In this document: in pieces, positions 31,442-42,688 of the stretch
Position numbering within the stretch: the stretch's first letter is position 1
Layout: each line of letters starts with the position of its first letter
Assembly (NCBI GenBank): GCA_025093985.1
Contig: JACAAK010000007.1
Location: 124,001-188,000 of the forward strand
Direction: 5' to 3'
DNA length: 64,000 nucleotides
Source of the DNA: Calvatia gigantea
Taxonomy: Eukaryota > Basidiomycota > Agaricomycetes > Agaricales > Lycoperdaceae
Made by a program: the position numbers and the translations under genes
Notes under the pieces: generated by a model
The model's input: the letters and a program-made list of their open reading frames with translations, nothing else
Databases searched by the model: none
Told to the model about the DNA's origin: nothing

Positions 31442-32449
31442 GGTAGTGTCAAGGTTGGTTCTTTAGTGATTTGTTGCTTCAGTTTGTCAAATGCTAATTG
31501 GTGTTCTTCTTTCCAGTCCCATTCAGTAGCTCCTTTGAGCTGGTTTAAGGGGGTTGTGATTTTACTGAAGCCTTTTATGAATCAGCAGTAATAATTGGCA
31601 AACTCTAGGAAGTGTTCTACTCCCTTTTTGTTTTTGGGCTCGGGCCAGTCTTGTACTGCCTTGACTTTCTCTTCCTCCATTTTAATGTGTCCATGTCCTA
31701 TTTTTACCCCCAACATAGGAATTTCTTTGGCATCAAATATGCATTTTGTCCATTTAAAGCAAAGGTTGTATTCTGCCACTTGTGTCAGGAACTGTATCAT
31801 TCTTTCTTTTAGTTGTTCTTTGGTGTCCCCTGGGATTGTGAAATCATCCATATAGTTTACAATGTCTCCATTTTGTAGCAGGTCTCAGAAGATGCTTGTC
31901 ATCATTCTGGAGAATGTTCTGGGTGAATTGCTTAACATGAAATACATTATGGTCAGTTCAAATAGTCCTTTGTTGGTCAGAAATGCTGCTTTCCATTTGT
32001 CTCCTTCCTTGATTCTAACATTATTGTATCCCCAAATGATGTCAAGTTTATTGAAGTATCTCACTTTTCCTAGCTTGTTGATTACTTCTCCAATTCTGGG
32101 CAATGGCATATTGTCTTTTACCACCACGTTGTTTAATTGTCTGTAGTCTTGGATTAGTCATTTTGAACTGTCTTTCTTTGGGATAAAGAAGGTGGGGGCT
32201 GTGTATGGAGACTTTGATGGTTGTATGCGTTCTGACTTGAGATTTTCCTTGATAAAGGCTTTGAGTTCATCCTGTTCCTTGATTGTCATGTTGTATGTTC
32301 CAGCACTTATTTCCCTAGATACATCTTCCATTAGGATTATTTCATGATCCCATTCTGTTCATTGTGGTAGCTTATCAAAGATTGTCTTGTTGAACAGATG
32401 TGTAAATGGTTGGATGTAGTCTGGCAGATTGGCTGGTTTGGTCAGGTCT
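31442..32449 (-). pseudogene. E6 RNase H start and reverse transcriptase relic
   Basis: Minus strand. RT blocks FFIPKKDSSK, LDIIWGYNNVRIKEGDKWKAAF and YMDDFTIPGDTKEQ are clear in frames broken by stops. RNase H is cut at 31442 by LTR-C after the PTLTLP region. Confidence 0.82.
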
Positions 32450-32755
32450 TGTTATAGTTTTCCACTGATCAAGTCATACTCTGTCTACATCTGCATTCCT
32501 GTCCCCTAGTATACTTGTTTCAGCTATTTCTGTTGAGCAATCTCTGTCTCTGACTCATGTTAACTACTATGCCAGCCCAATCAGACATTTCATGTAGTTA
32601 CTCCATCCATTCAACTGGATGCCTTCCTCTATTTAAGCATACATACATCTACTGTATTTGGTATGCTTAACCACCTTTGTTTCCTCTCCCCTTACTCACC
32701 CTCAAGTCTTAGCCTAAGCTGCAACCTGAGGTCTTATCAGACTAAGGTCATAACA
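32450..32755 (+). mobile_element. Solo LTR-D in family A PR-RT spacer, left arm
   Basis: 306 bp flanked on both sides by GGTCT (32445-32449, 32756-32760). The same insertion, with the same duplication, recurs at 58229 and 62284, so all three descend from one event copied with the host segment. Confidence 0.9.
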
Positions 32756-33978
32756 GGTCTGGCTTATCCTCTTCTTCCCATATGTCTTCTATGATGGCCA
32801 TGCTCCAGATTTTTTCTGTGATCTGGAAATTCTGGTGTGGAAATTGGCAGTTCAGTGGGCATCAGGTGAATTTGATTTCTCCTGTTTCCCAGTTCACTTC
32901 AGGGTTGTGTTTAATCAGCCAATCATGTCCTAGAAATATTTCCACTCAGTCTTGGAGTTGGACTACTGACACTTCAATCATTTCTCTGTGTCCCTTGATT
33001 TCCATTCTGATAGTGGCCATTTCTGTGACTTTCCCTTCTTGATTTGTTGTACCATTGGCATTTAGAACTGTGATTTCTTGTTTTAGCTTTTTTGTGGGGA
33101 TTTGCTCTTCATCTACAAGTTTTTTGCTGATGCTACTAGTGGTGCACCCTAAGTCAACAATAGTGTTGACCATGATTTCCTTCCTTGGAGTTTGGATAGT
33201 TCCCTTTAGGTTTAATTCACACTTTCATTTCTGAGAAATTGTGTAGTATTTTTCTGATATCCTAGATATAAATTTTTTGACTTGCGAGGCAGTGTCTACT
33301 CAGAGTCTTCAGAAAAATCCTTCTGTTCTCCTGAGCTGGCTTCTTCTACTGCTCGGATTTGTACCTTCTTCAGTGCAGTGCAGACTTTGGTGATGTGACC
33401 CATTTTTCTGCAGTTGTGATAGGTTAACCCCTTGGGCTTCTTGCAGTCTTTGGCAATGTGGCTGAAAATACCACAATTGTAGCATTTTGGTTCCCCCTTT
33501 GCTTTGAAGATGTGACATCTGCTGCCTATCTCTATTGGTTCTCCCATTCCTCCATATGTTGTCCCAGTGCTAGTTTTCCTATCTCCTCAATATTCCAATG
33601 CTTTGTATCCCTGCCTAATAGCAAGGATGGCTTCTGTCCATTTTGTATAGGTGTCTGGCCTGGCAATGGGTGGGTAGCCTGTAATAGTGTGAATGATGTC
33701 TTGTCTGGCATTCTTTTTGAGCAGGAACATCACATGTTTGTTGTCTGTTTTTGCCTTGCTTTTTAGCACTTGGAACTCAATTAGGTAGTCAGCTGTGTTT
33801 TTGTTCCCCTGCTTGAATTTTTCAATTTGCCATTCTGCCTTGCTGTTTGAGGCATCGTCAGAGAAGGTTTTCCTAAAGTCCTCAGAAAATGCCTTCCAGT
33901 CTACCAAATCTTCTCCGTCTAAGATTTGTGGGGCTTTCATGGCTGCATAGGCTCCTGCTGTTCCTCCTTGTAGTCTGG
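32756..33978 (-). pseudogene. E6 protease, zinc knuckles and gag C-terminal part
   Basis: Minus strand. Gag from MKAPQILDGED (33940) through capsid helices, a stop, then two zinc knuckles, CYNCGIFSHIAKDC and a damaged second (YHNCRKMGHITKVC). Protease follows with VDLGCTTSSISKKL, where the DSG is now DLG, so the active site is lost. Gag is cut at 33979-33983, the family B insertion site. Confidence 0.82.
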
Positions 33979-33983
33979 CTAGG

Positions 33984-34523
33984 TGTTACGATTGGGTTAC
34001 ATGGGATATCGGCCGAAGGTTAGCCACCAGGTGATGTCGGGTGAGAACATATGGAGTGGGTGAATTTGGACGAGTACAAGATTTGGACTCAGCGGCTTCA
34101 ACGTATGTGTTGCACCTTCCTGCTGTCGTCGAAGTCCGTATTTCAGGAGGGAGTAGGGTCAGAGGAACAGAGACAGAGAGGAACAGGATCAGAGGGCATA
34201 ATTGTGGTTAATAATCAGACTGAGGATTTACAAGCATGGGGACTAGGTTTATATACTAGTCTGAAAAGCGGGAAGTATGAAAGTAATGGTGAACGAAGAA
34301 TGGATGGCTGCCAAGGATGGCTGTCTAACAAGACACTGGGATTGAGTTCTAACTATAAGGCGATAGCGGAGAAGTTGAAGGGAATGGAGATTAAAATGGA
34401 AAACAGGATATCGGACTGACTGACAGAAAGAATGAAGAGCACCCAATGCAGCCAGACTAAGGTAACGATGACTATGAGTGGGGGAAGTGGGTGAGAGCGG
34501 GCGAATGTACGTGGGTCATGACA
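33984..34523 (-). repeat. Family B 3' LTR, left arm
   Basis: 540 bp, TGTCATGACC...CGTAACA on the minus strand. Contains TATATAAA and, 34 nt on, AGTCTGATTAT, fully complementary to the family B PBS. A GGGGGG tract lies just inside it. Confidence 0.9.
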
Positions 34524-34606
34524 GTATCCCCCCATTAGGGCCGAGCCCTTGAGGCCGTGAAATTGAACCGTGGGAATCTCCAATTAGACTTTTGATGGTG
34601 CATATA

Positions 34607-36211
34607 CAGTAAGGGACAAAACCGTTCCAATGTTTTGAACTTTTCAGAAGATCAGCTCATAACTCAAGGACTACTGTGGCTGTGCACTTCCTAATTTAAT
34701 TGTAGATAGTCCAGTATCTTATCTAATCATATGCAAAGTATGATTATGTAATCCTTTGTTTTGGGGGAGTTATTAATTAATTAATATTTTAAGTACATTG
34801 GAACAGTTTTGTCCCTCTCAAATTCTGAGCACATGACTTCGTTTATTGCAATCAAATAAATACAAATAAAATCATGTGACCATGTAGGGTGATGTATAAA
34901 TGGATGTGCTTATTCTCAGGTGCAAATTAACTCCCCCACTATACCTTTACAACTATATGCGCTCTCTTTCCTCTACTCAGACCAATAGAGTCCTCTCTTA
35001 CCTGGACCAAGGGAAATCTGCTCATCATATTGCTTCTATTACTGGTCTGGGAGTCAGTACTATTTCTAGGATTCGCTCCAAACATAGATCAACACTTTCC
35101 AAATCTGTTGGTGGCCGCCCATCTAAACTTTCTCCCTCTGATATCCACTATTCTGTTCGCCTCATCACCTCTCGCAAGGCTGACAATGCCTCCCAAGTCA
35201 CCAAATCACTTCAAAATGTTATTGCCCAGCCTGTATCCACCAAAACAGTGCGCAGGGCACTCAGAGGAGCTGGAATGAAGGCTGTAGTCAAGCGGAAACG
35301 ACCTAAACTTACTGCTGTCCATAGGAGGAAAAGGTTGGAGTGGGCAGAAGCACATGTTAACTGGACCCTGGAGGACTGGAAGAGGGTTATTTGGACAGAT
35401 AAGTCCAAAATCAATCGGTTTGGATCAGATGGAAGGGTTTGGGTATGGAAAAAGGCAGGAGAGGGGCTGAATGATAGATTGGTTGAGGGAACAGTCAAGT
35501 TTGGTGGAGGAAATGTGATGATCTGGGGTTGTATGCTGTGGGATGGAGTGGGGTTTGCCACTAAAATTGAAGGGAAGATGGATGCTGACCTTTATGTTCA
35601 AATTTTGGGGGATGAACTAAAGAGGAGCATCAGGTGGTATGGGAAGAATGAGGAGGATATGGTCTTCCAACAGGACAATGACCCCAAACACAAGAGCAAA
35701 AAGGCTACAAACTGGCTAGATGAGTCTGAATTGGAGGTTATGGTATGGCCCCCACAGTCTCCAGACCTTAATCCCATTGAACATCTCTGGACTCACCTCA
35801 AGAATAAGCTGGGAGAGTATGATACTCCTCCTGATAGCATGAATACCCTATGGGAGAGGATACAAAAGGAGTGGGATGACATAGAACCAGAAGTGTGTCA
35901 GAATCTGATAGAGAGTATGCCTAGGAGGGTCCAGGCAGTTTTACAGGCCAAGGGAGCTTATACCAGGTACTAGAATACCCATTTTGTATATAAATTTCAA
36001 GAGGGACAAAACTGTTCCAATGCACTTAAAATATTAATTAATTAATAACTCCCCTAAAACAAAGGATTACATAATCATACTTTGCATATGATTAGATAAG
36101 ATACTGGACTATCTACAATTAAATTAGGAAGTGCACAGCCACAGTAGTCCTTGAGATATGAGCTGATCTTCTGAGAAGTTCAAAACATTGGAACGGTTTT
36201 GTCCCTTACTG
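34607..36211 (+). mobile_element. Tc1/mariner transposon, copy Tc1-2 (1605 bp)
   Basis: TA flanks at 34605-34606 and 36212-36213. The right arm at 56377-56382 shows the empty site, GCATATAAAT in the orientation of this element. The insertion therefore splits the TATA box of family B's antisense gene. It is absent from the right arm, so it came after the duplication. Confidence 0.95.
34900..35973 (+). CDS. Tc1 transposase, copy 2, one suspicious change
   Basis: 357 codons, open throughout. Differs from copy 1 by GGRPSKL for GGCPSKL and by IWTDKSK for IWTDESK. The catalytic Asp is kept, but the conserved Glu beside it is Lys, which could weaken activity. The DNDPKH and NPIEHLW catalytic blocks are unchanged, with DD34E spacing. 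Confidence 0.9.
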   Translation: MDVLILRCKLTPPLYLYNYMRSLSSTQTNRVLSYLDQGKSAHHIASITGLGVSTISRIRSKHRSTLSKSVGGRPSKLSPSDIHYSVRLITSRKADNASQVTKSLQNVIAQPVSTKTVRRALRGAGMKAVVKRKRPKLTAVHRRKRLEWAEAHVNWTLEDWKRVIWTDKSKINRFGSDGRVWVWKKAGEGLNDRLVEGTVKFGGGNVMIWGCMLWDGVGFATKIEGKMDADLYVQILGDELKRSIRWYGKNEEDMVFQQDNDPKHKSKKATNWLDESELEVMVWPPQSPDLNPIEHLWTHLKNKLGEYDTPPDSMNTLWERIQKEWDDIEPEVCQNLIESMPRRVQAVLQAKGAYTRY

Positions 36212-36278
36212 TAAATTCCGTCACCTTGGAAATTTTACGGTCCCATTCTCTACTCTAACCACCACCTTGACCACTCCC

Positions 36279-37390
36279 ATGTCTAGCTCCAACAAGAAAA
36301 CTGCTGTGGAGAAACAGGCTGAGCTGGAGGCCATGTGTGAACGCAAGTGGCTTGAGCTGGAAAGGCAGGAGGAGGTGGAACAGCAGGCAGAACATGAGTT
36401 GCGCAAATTGGAGGAGAGCAAGGAGTGAGAAAGGCAGGAATGGGCGGAACAAGAAGCATGGGAAAAGAAGGAGTGGGAGGAGCAAGAGGCACAGGAGAGG
36501 AAGGAACGTGAGGAATGAGAGGTGTGGGAGGAGGAGCAATGTGAAGAGTTGGTGCAGGCGAGTAAACATGAAGGAAAGCATAAGGCCGCTGATGACGTGG
36601 ATAAAAAGATAGTAGCCGAGAAGCGATGTCAATGGAAGATCACGAAGGAGTGGGTTGGGAAGGCGCTACCATCATTGAAAAGGAAACACGTTGATGAAGA
36701 GTCGGATTCTGGAGGCAAGCCAGACCCAGACTGGAGGGAATCAGGTGAGGACGAGCCAACTGCTGTCGATGGAAAGAAGGTCAAGATGGGTGGACCTAAT
36801 AAGTGCGAGTGATGTCTTGACAATGGTGATCCTTGCACAATCAGAGAGTCAACATCAAGGTAAGTGACACTTAGCTTCCCAGTGATTGTACTAATGGCCG
36901 TTCTAGTCACAAGGTCACCAAGTGCCTCGAATGTTCACTGTCAAAGAAGGCCTGTCATCTTCCATCCACCCGTCGTCGGCCGAACACTGTTGCCACCCAA
37001 GTATCTCAGGTCAGCAATGATCAACTTGCGGCTCTCCTTACTTGCCAAAACGATATCCTGGAGTGGATCGCATCCATTATGGAGGATCAAGGGGTGAGGA
37101 TGGATTGGCTGATTGAGATTGGAGAGAAGCAGTTGCTGCAGCTGGAGCGGGCGAATGAGCTTGAAAGGAATGTCGAGGCCGTAGTCATCAGGAATGGCAG
37201 GTATCAGTACAGCATTGGGCTGATGGTCCAGAAGGTGATGGATGCCCAGGCACTGGCAGATGACAATGACGATAAGGATGACAATGAGGAAGTGGGTGAG
37301 TCGGGCAAAACCCAGGAGGAAATGGAGGTAGTAATGGAGGTAGAGGGAGGAGCAGACGAAGTGACTGAGTCGGGTAAAGCTGCCCAGTGA
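36279..37390 (+). pseudogene. Antisense cargo gene of family B: coiled-coil, Zn2Cys6-like protein (left arm)
   Basis: Runs opposite to gag-pol. ATG at 36279 opens a Glu/Arg/Gln-rich coiled-coil region beginning MSSSNKKTAVEKQAELEAMC, then a basic/acidic linker (KRKHVDEESDSGG), then two C-x2-C-x6-C clusters: KCE-x-CLDNGDPC and KCLECSLSKKAC, 13 residues apart. A GT-AG intron (36860-36906, 47 nt, GTAAGT...CTAG) lies between them; its removal joins the frame exactly to the downstream 37079-37390 frame, which ends in a coiled coil and acidic tail. Cluster spacing resembles fungal Zn(II)2Cys6 DNA-binding domains. Three in-frame TGA codons, all shared with the right arm and all explainable as CGA decay, break it. 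About 355 codons in all. Function unknown. Confidence 0.7.
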
Positions 37391-37510
37391 TCTGCGGCCA
37401 TCTTCTCCTTGTATTTTGGACTTTACATAAATTTGATAATTGATAATGAGCAATAAACTGATTTGTCTGTCTGTAAATAAAGTGTGAAAGAAATTTAAGT
37501 AAGGAAAAAA
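37391..37510. other. Convergent 3' ends of antisense gene and family B pol
   Basis: Two AATAAA signals on the plus strand (near 37451 and 37477) follow the antisense gene stop. Pol ends at 37511 on the other strand. Confidence 0.55.
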
Positions 37511-39124
37511 TCATAGAGTGTTCAAAGGTCCAGGCTTAGAAGGATAAGAGAAATGAAAGTCTGCAAGAAGTTCAGCCACATGTGCTAGCTCAGTAGCAGG
37601 TAACCAGGAAGACTCTTCTTCAGTGTCTTCATAACCTAACCAGATGACTTTGTACAAAAGCTTGCAAGCTCGCCAGCGGTCAATTTTTGAGTCAACAACA
37701 TGAGCAATTTCATACTCCAGTTCACCTTCAACCTTGACAGGTGGGGGAGGTGGCTCAGAGTGGCCGTCGAAGGTGTTGGGTGTAGTAGGTTCTAGCATAG
37801 AGACATGAAAAACTGGGTGAACAGTGCAAAGTGAGTCAGGAAGTTTGAGAGTGAATGAAATGGAACCAGGTTGTGCTATAATCTCATAAGGACCAAGATA
37901 CTTCTCAGAGAGCTTTTTGGATGGCTGAGTCATGCAGAAGAACTTGGCCTTGATGAAGACTTTCTGACCGATGGTGAAGTCAGGCAAAGGAAGTCTGTGG
38001 GTGTCAGTAGATGTCTGTTAACATCCTTGAGCAAGTTTGATCTCAGCCTTTAGCACGTCGTGGAGTTCGTTGAGGTCAACAATGAATTGTCAGGCCTGCC
38101 TAGAAGCTAAATCTCTCTCCGGGTAAACTGTGATGTTTGGGTGATAACCCTTGTTAGCAAAGAATGGGGAAACACCAGTCGTGGCACTAGGAGCGTTGTT
38201 GTAAGCGAACTCAGCTAGTGGAAGTAATTCTGCCCAGTTGTCCTGCTGATAATTGCAGTAGACACGAATGTATTGCTTGAGGGTCTGGTTGGTCTGTTTG
38301 GTCTGTCCATCACCTTCAGAGTGATAATCCGAAGTGAAATGCAACTTCATGTCCAGTGCTTTTCCAAGTGACCAGAAAAAGTGTGAGATGAACTTGGAGC
38401 TGCAATCAGACGTGATGTGTTCAGGAACACTGTGCTTCGAGAATACATGAATGACGAATAGTCGGGCCAGCTTGGCCGATGTGATCGTGTCGTGGGTAGG
38501 AATGAACAGGGATTGTTTGGTGAGTCTGTCGATGATAATGAGGATAGTATTGAACTCAGAGGAGGTAGGGAGCTTCTCAATGAAGTCCATAGAGATAGAG
38601 TTCCAGGGTCATTCAGGGATGGGAAGTTGCTTGAGAAGTCCGTATGGCCTGTGGCACTGCAGTTTAGATCGCATACAAGTGACACATGACTTACAGAAGT
38701 CCTTGACAGCCGACCAGATATCGGGCCAAGTGTAGTCTCTGCAGATGAGTTCGAGAGTCTTGTTCTGACCGAAGTGGCCAGAGAGGATGTGATCATGTTT
38801 GTACTGTAAGACTCAAAGTCGTAACTTGTTAGCATCAGGAACGTAGATCCTGTCATTAAGGTGGAAAAAACCAGCCGAGTCGACGGACCACCGTCCTTCT
38901 GGTTTAGCTATGTGAGTGGCTGTGGATGGGTCAAGCGGGAGAGCTGAGAGGATATCAGAGTGGAGTTGATCAAGGTCAATGATTGTGGCTGCATGAAGGG
39001 AAGGGGCATATAGGTATGTAGTGCAGACAGAGGCTGAAAGCTGTTCATGAGTAAAGACGGGTCTGAAGTTGTGAGGATTGACTGTAGCATAGTCATTATT
39101 CCCCCCTTTAGGGTAGATGTCCCA
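37511..39124 (-). pseudogene. Family B integrase and chromodomain, left arm
   Basis: Minus strand. Zinc-binding N-terminus (HDHIL...GHFGQNKT, C-x2-C in CKSCVTC), catalytic Asp in SMDFIEKLP, second Asp in TSDCSSKF, and the Glu position reads TLKQYIR; the right arm keeps TLEQYIR, so the catalytic Glu is lost here. The C-terminal frame 37987-37511 holds the KKLSEKYLGPYEI linker and a chromodomain (DRWRACKLLYKVIWLGYEDTEEESSW), ending PGPLNTL. Several stops. Confidence 0.87.
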
Positions 39125-41206
39125 TCATCTAGTAAGAGCATTGGGTTTTGTCCCTAGTTGGCCAGGGTGAAAGCGAATCATGAGGTTGAACTGGAAGAGG
39201 AACTCAGACCAGCGGGCTTGGTGGCGGGTGAGGATTTTCGTGGTACAGAAGTATTCTAGATTCTTGTGATCAGTAACAATGTCAATCGCAAGAGGGGCAC
39301 CTTCGAAGTAGTGCCACCAAATCCTGAAAGCTTCAAATATAGCCAGGAGTTCCTTGTCGTGGGTATCATAATTCAGCTTGGCAGGACTGAAGGTGCAGGA
39401 GTGGAATGCCATGGGGTGAACTTCACCATCCTTGGTAATGATGGAGAGGATGGCTGCTAGCACGTAGTCAGATGCGTTGGTCTTGACAATAATCTGAGTG
39501 TCGGGTATCCAGTGAGTGAGAACAGGTGCTGAGATAAAGGTGTCCTTCAATGATGTGAAAGCTTCTCGACAGTCATTGCCGAATTTCCACACCATGCCCT
39601 TTCGGGTGAGGCAGGTCAGTGGGACAACAATGTCAGAGTAATTGTAGATGAAGCGACAGTAGAAGTTGGCGAAGCCAAGGAAGGACTGTATGTCTTTGAC
39701 CTTCTTCAGTTCAGGCCAGTCCTGGATGATCTTGACCTTTTCCTCAGACATTCTGAGACCTTCGGGGGAGAGGATGTAGCCAAGGTATTCAACGGTATTG
39801 GATTCAAACTCACACTTATCCACGTGGGCGTAGAGGCCATGTTTGTGGAGCCACTTTAATACATCCTTAACCTGCTTGCGGTGGTTGCTGAGGTTGTCAG
39901 AGTAGATGAGAATATCGTCAAGATAGACTGTAACGCAAACATCTAGGAGATCCTTGAAGATGTCGTTCATGAACCGCTGGAAAGCAGCAGGTGTGTTAGT
40001 GAGGCTGAAGGGCATAACAAGCCATTCGAACGAGCCATAGCAGGTCTGAAAGGCCATCTTCCATTCATCACCAGCCATGATGCGAACGAGATGGTAAGCA
40101 TGGCAGAGGTCGATCTTGGTGTAAATGCAGGCTTTGCGTGGAGAGTCAAGTAGGTCAGATATGAGTGGAAGAGGATAGCAATCCTTCTTTGTGATATGGT
40201 TGAGACCTTGGAAGTCGACACAGAGTTGGAGGGAGCCATCCTTCTTCTTGACAAAAAGGACTGGAGCTCTATGAGGGGAGTTGGAAGGGCAGATGAAGCC
40301 AATGGCAAGGTTTTCCTCAATGAATTCACAGAGGGCCTCCAGTTCAGTCCAGGACAGAAAGTAGATGGTACCAATGGGAGGTTGGCCACCTTCTTCTAGA
40401 TTGATTTGGAGGTCATAGGGTCTATGTTCGGCAAGTATGTTGGCCTTCGCTTTACTGAAAACGTTGGCAAACTCGCGATATGCTTTGGGGATGTTAGACC
40501 AATCATCAGGTTCCTCGTTGATGGCAGCCAAAGCAGCTGACATCAATGGGTCATTGAGGTTAAGGCTGAATTGAACTGAACCAGGAATGTGCGTGGTGCG
40601 CAGGAATGCAACAGTGTTCACCAGGGAGATATGGGGATGCATAGAGGCAGAAGGCAGAGAGGACTGTGGATCTATGGGAGCAGGTGCGGCCGAAATGGGT
40701 GCCAAGGAATGTGTGGACACAGCAGAGACAGTCACAACACAGGGAGGAGTGACAGGAATTTCGAGCTGTGGTGGTCAGAAAGTAATACTGCCCTTGGCCC
40801 AGTCAATCAATAGATTGTAGTGGGTGAGCCAGTTGTATCCCAGAACTACGGAGCAAGAAGAGTCGAGTCGAGTGACAAAGAAGTCCAGAGTCATAGATTC
40901 ACCACAGCCAAAGGTGACTGGGATGTTCGCAAGTTCAGTAATGAAAGCACTAGAAGAACCATCAAAAAGACAGAGCTCAACAGGAGGAATGGGCGAAGTT
41001 GGGAGGTCATGAGAGCAGATAAAGTCAATATCCATGAAGCAGTGTGTAGAGCCACTATCAATGAGGGCCTTGAAATGGGTATCAGAGGGGGAGAGGATGA
41101 GCGAGGAGGAGATAGACAGTTGAAAGGAGTTGGGATCAGAAAGAGCGGATGCGTTGAGTCGGAAACACTCTATAGCACAAGTGAGTACAATGTGGTCCTC
41201 AGCTAG
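39125..41206 (-). pseudogene. Family B protease, reverse transcriptase and RNase H, left arm
   Basis: Minus strand. Protease with [13 protein letters not shown] (41100-41035 region) and [15 protein letters not shown], then a stop, then a 536-codon open frame (40735-39125). That frame holds RT with FVKKKDGSLQLCVDF, MPFSLTNTPAAFQ and active-site YLDDILIYSD, and RNase H with KTNASDYVLAA, KELLAIFEAF and VTDHKNLEYF. The RT-RNase H part is intact here, while the right arm copy has stops. Confidence 0.9.
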
Positions 41207-41277
41207 TGCAGAGTCTCAAGGACTGCTACTTAGTTTCCTGAACTCTTATCAGAGTTCCTGTCGACTGCCTCAGTGAG

Positions 41278-42633
41278 TCAGGCCACAGCCTTCATGGCCG
41301 AGGCAGCTTTCTTCCTGCACTCACTCACCTTGTGTCCTGCGTTTCTGCAGAAGAGACAGAGGTTGTTGTCCAAGCACCATTTGCGCTCATCGGTAGTCAG
41401 CTTGCCGTCCTTGCCGAGCTTGTCAGTCAAATCAGGCTTTGCCGACAAAGTGGACTTCGAGGTAGAAGAGGAGGGGGTAGCAGTAGATGTCGAGGGCTTG
41501 GAGTTGTTGCCCTTGGTGCTGGTGTTGTTGGGCTTGTTGTTGGTGCTGCTGGTATTGTTGGTGTTGTTGGTGTTGGTGGAAGAGAACGGGTTCTGGCCAG
41601 GCCTCCTGCTGAGAGAAATGGACGCTGTTTCAGCGGCTGACTTTGCCTGAGTCTTTTCGCGCTGATGCTCCCAATAATGGTTATCAAAGAAGAGAGTAAT
41701 CTCCCACATCAGGATGAAAGTGGTGGGCTTACCAGTGGGGCAACTGGATAAGGAGTCCTGGAGACAATCTGGGAGCCCTTTGTAGTATCGGTGGCAGAGC
41801 ACCTTGTCATTCCAATTGAGCTGTGACGACAGCTGCATGAACTTGACATTGTAGTTGGTGATTTTGTCGGAGTGTTTCATCCAAAGGTTGTCTAAAAGTT
41901 TGGCAGATTCGCCATGCAGGTCTGCAATCCCGAAATTGGTTTTGAGCTCCAGGATGAAAAAGTCCCAGTCAGAGGTCCATGGGTGGACTGTGCCAAGAGT
42001 CTCCTCTTGGTTGATAGCTGTCTCGAACCATCAGAGAGCAGTATTGGTCAAATAGGTGAGTGCAAAGTTCATCTTATCATTGTCAGTTGGAAAGAACAAG
42101 GGGTTGGAGCGAAAGTAGAGCTGACATTGGAACAGGAACTGATGAAGTTCCTCAGGGTTAGCACCGCTGAACGTGTTAGGTTCACGGGCCTTAGTGCGGG
42201 GGGTTCGGGGTACTTGGGGCAGCTGAGAACAGGCCCAATCATCTAGCTTGTTGGCCAAAAGTGCAATGGCTTCTGCCATTGTCAAACCTCGGCGTTGTGG
42301 ATTAGGGGCACCATCATCACCGGTGTTACTGTCAGGAGGGGCTTCACCATCATCACCATCGTTACCATCTCCAGGATCTGGGGGTCCATCGTCGAAAGGG
42401 TCCTGATTCTAGTTCTTACTTTGGTCAGGTAACCAGTCCTCATCATTTTCATGATCGGGATTGGGCCCTTCCTGCAAGACCTCTTCGAAGGGGGTTCTTT
42501 GGAGTGATACTATCGGAAAAGCTCTGCATTGAGGGGTTCTGTAGGAAAGTGGTGTGGTGGCCTTCCAGCTTCTGGCAACAGAAACCTTCTGGGCTTTGGA
42601 AGCAGTTTGTGACCTGGTGGTCATGGTAGGCAT
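41278..42633 (-). pseudogene. Family B gag, left arm
   Basis: Minus strand, starts MPTMTTRSQTASKAQK. After a stop at about 42409 come an acidic linker, a capsid-like region (FSGANPEELHQFLFQCQLYF), a TGA where WW is expected (near 42030), a Ser/Thr/Asn-rich linker and one zinc knuckle CLFCRNAGHKVSEC. Family A has two knuckles; this family has one. Confidence 0.88.
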
Positions 42634-42675
42634 AGTAATTAGTGATAAAGGGACAAGGGAATGACAGAGGAGTGG

Positions 42676-42686
42676 AGTCTGATTAT
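42676..42686 (-). promoter_or_regulatory. Primer binding site of family B, left arm
   Basis: Minus strand ATAATCAGACT, two bases inside the 5' LTR; reverse complement of AGTCTGATTAT in the LTR. Confidence 0.65.
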
Positions 42687-42688
42687 AC

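Noticed and set aside
38347..38856. 169-codon Ser/Thr-rich frame (mirror 53736-54245)
   Set aside because: Another frame of the family B integrase, kept open by chance; the integrase motifs lie in the overlapping frame.
41332..41640. Gly/Val-rich frame opposite family B gag (mirror 50841-51260)
   Set aside because: Antisense reading of the Asn/Thr/Ser linker of Gag, with no domain and no promoter or splice signals like those of the real antisense gene.
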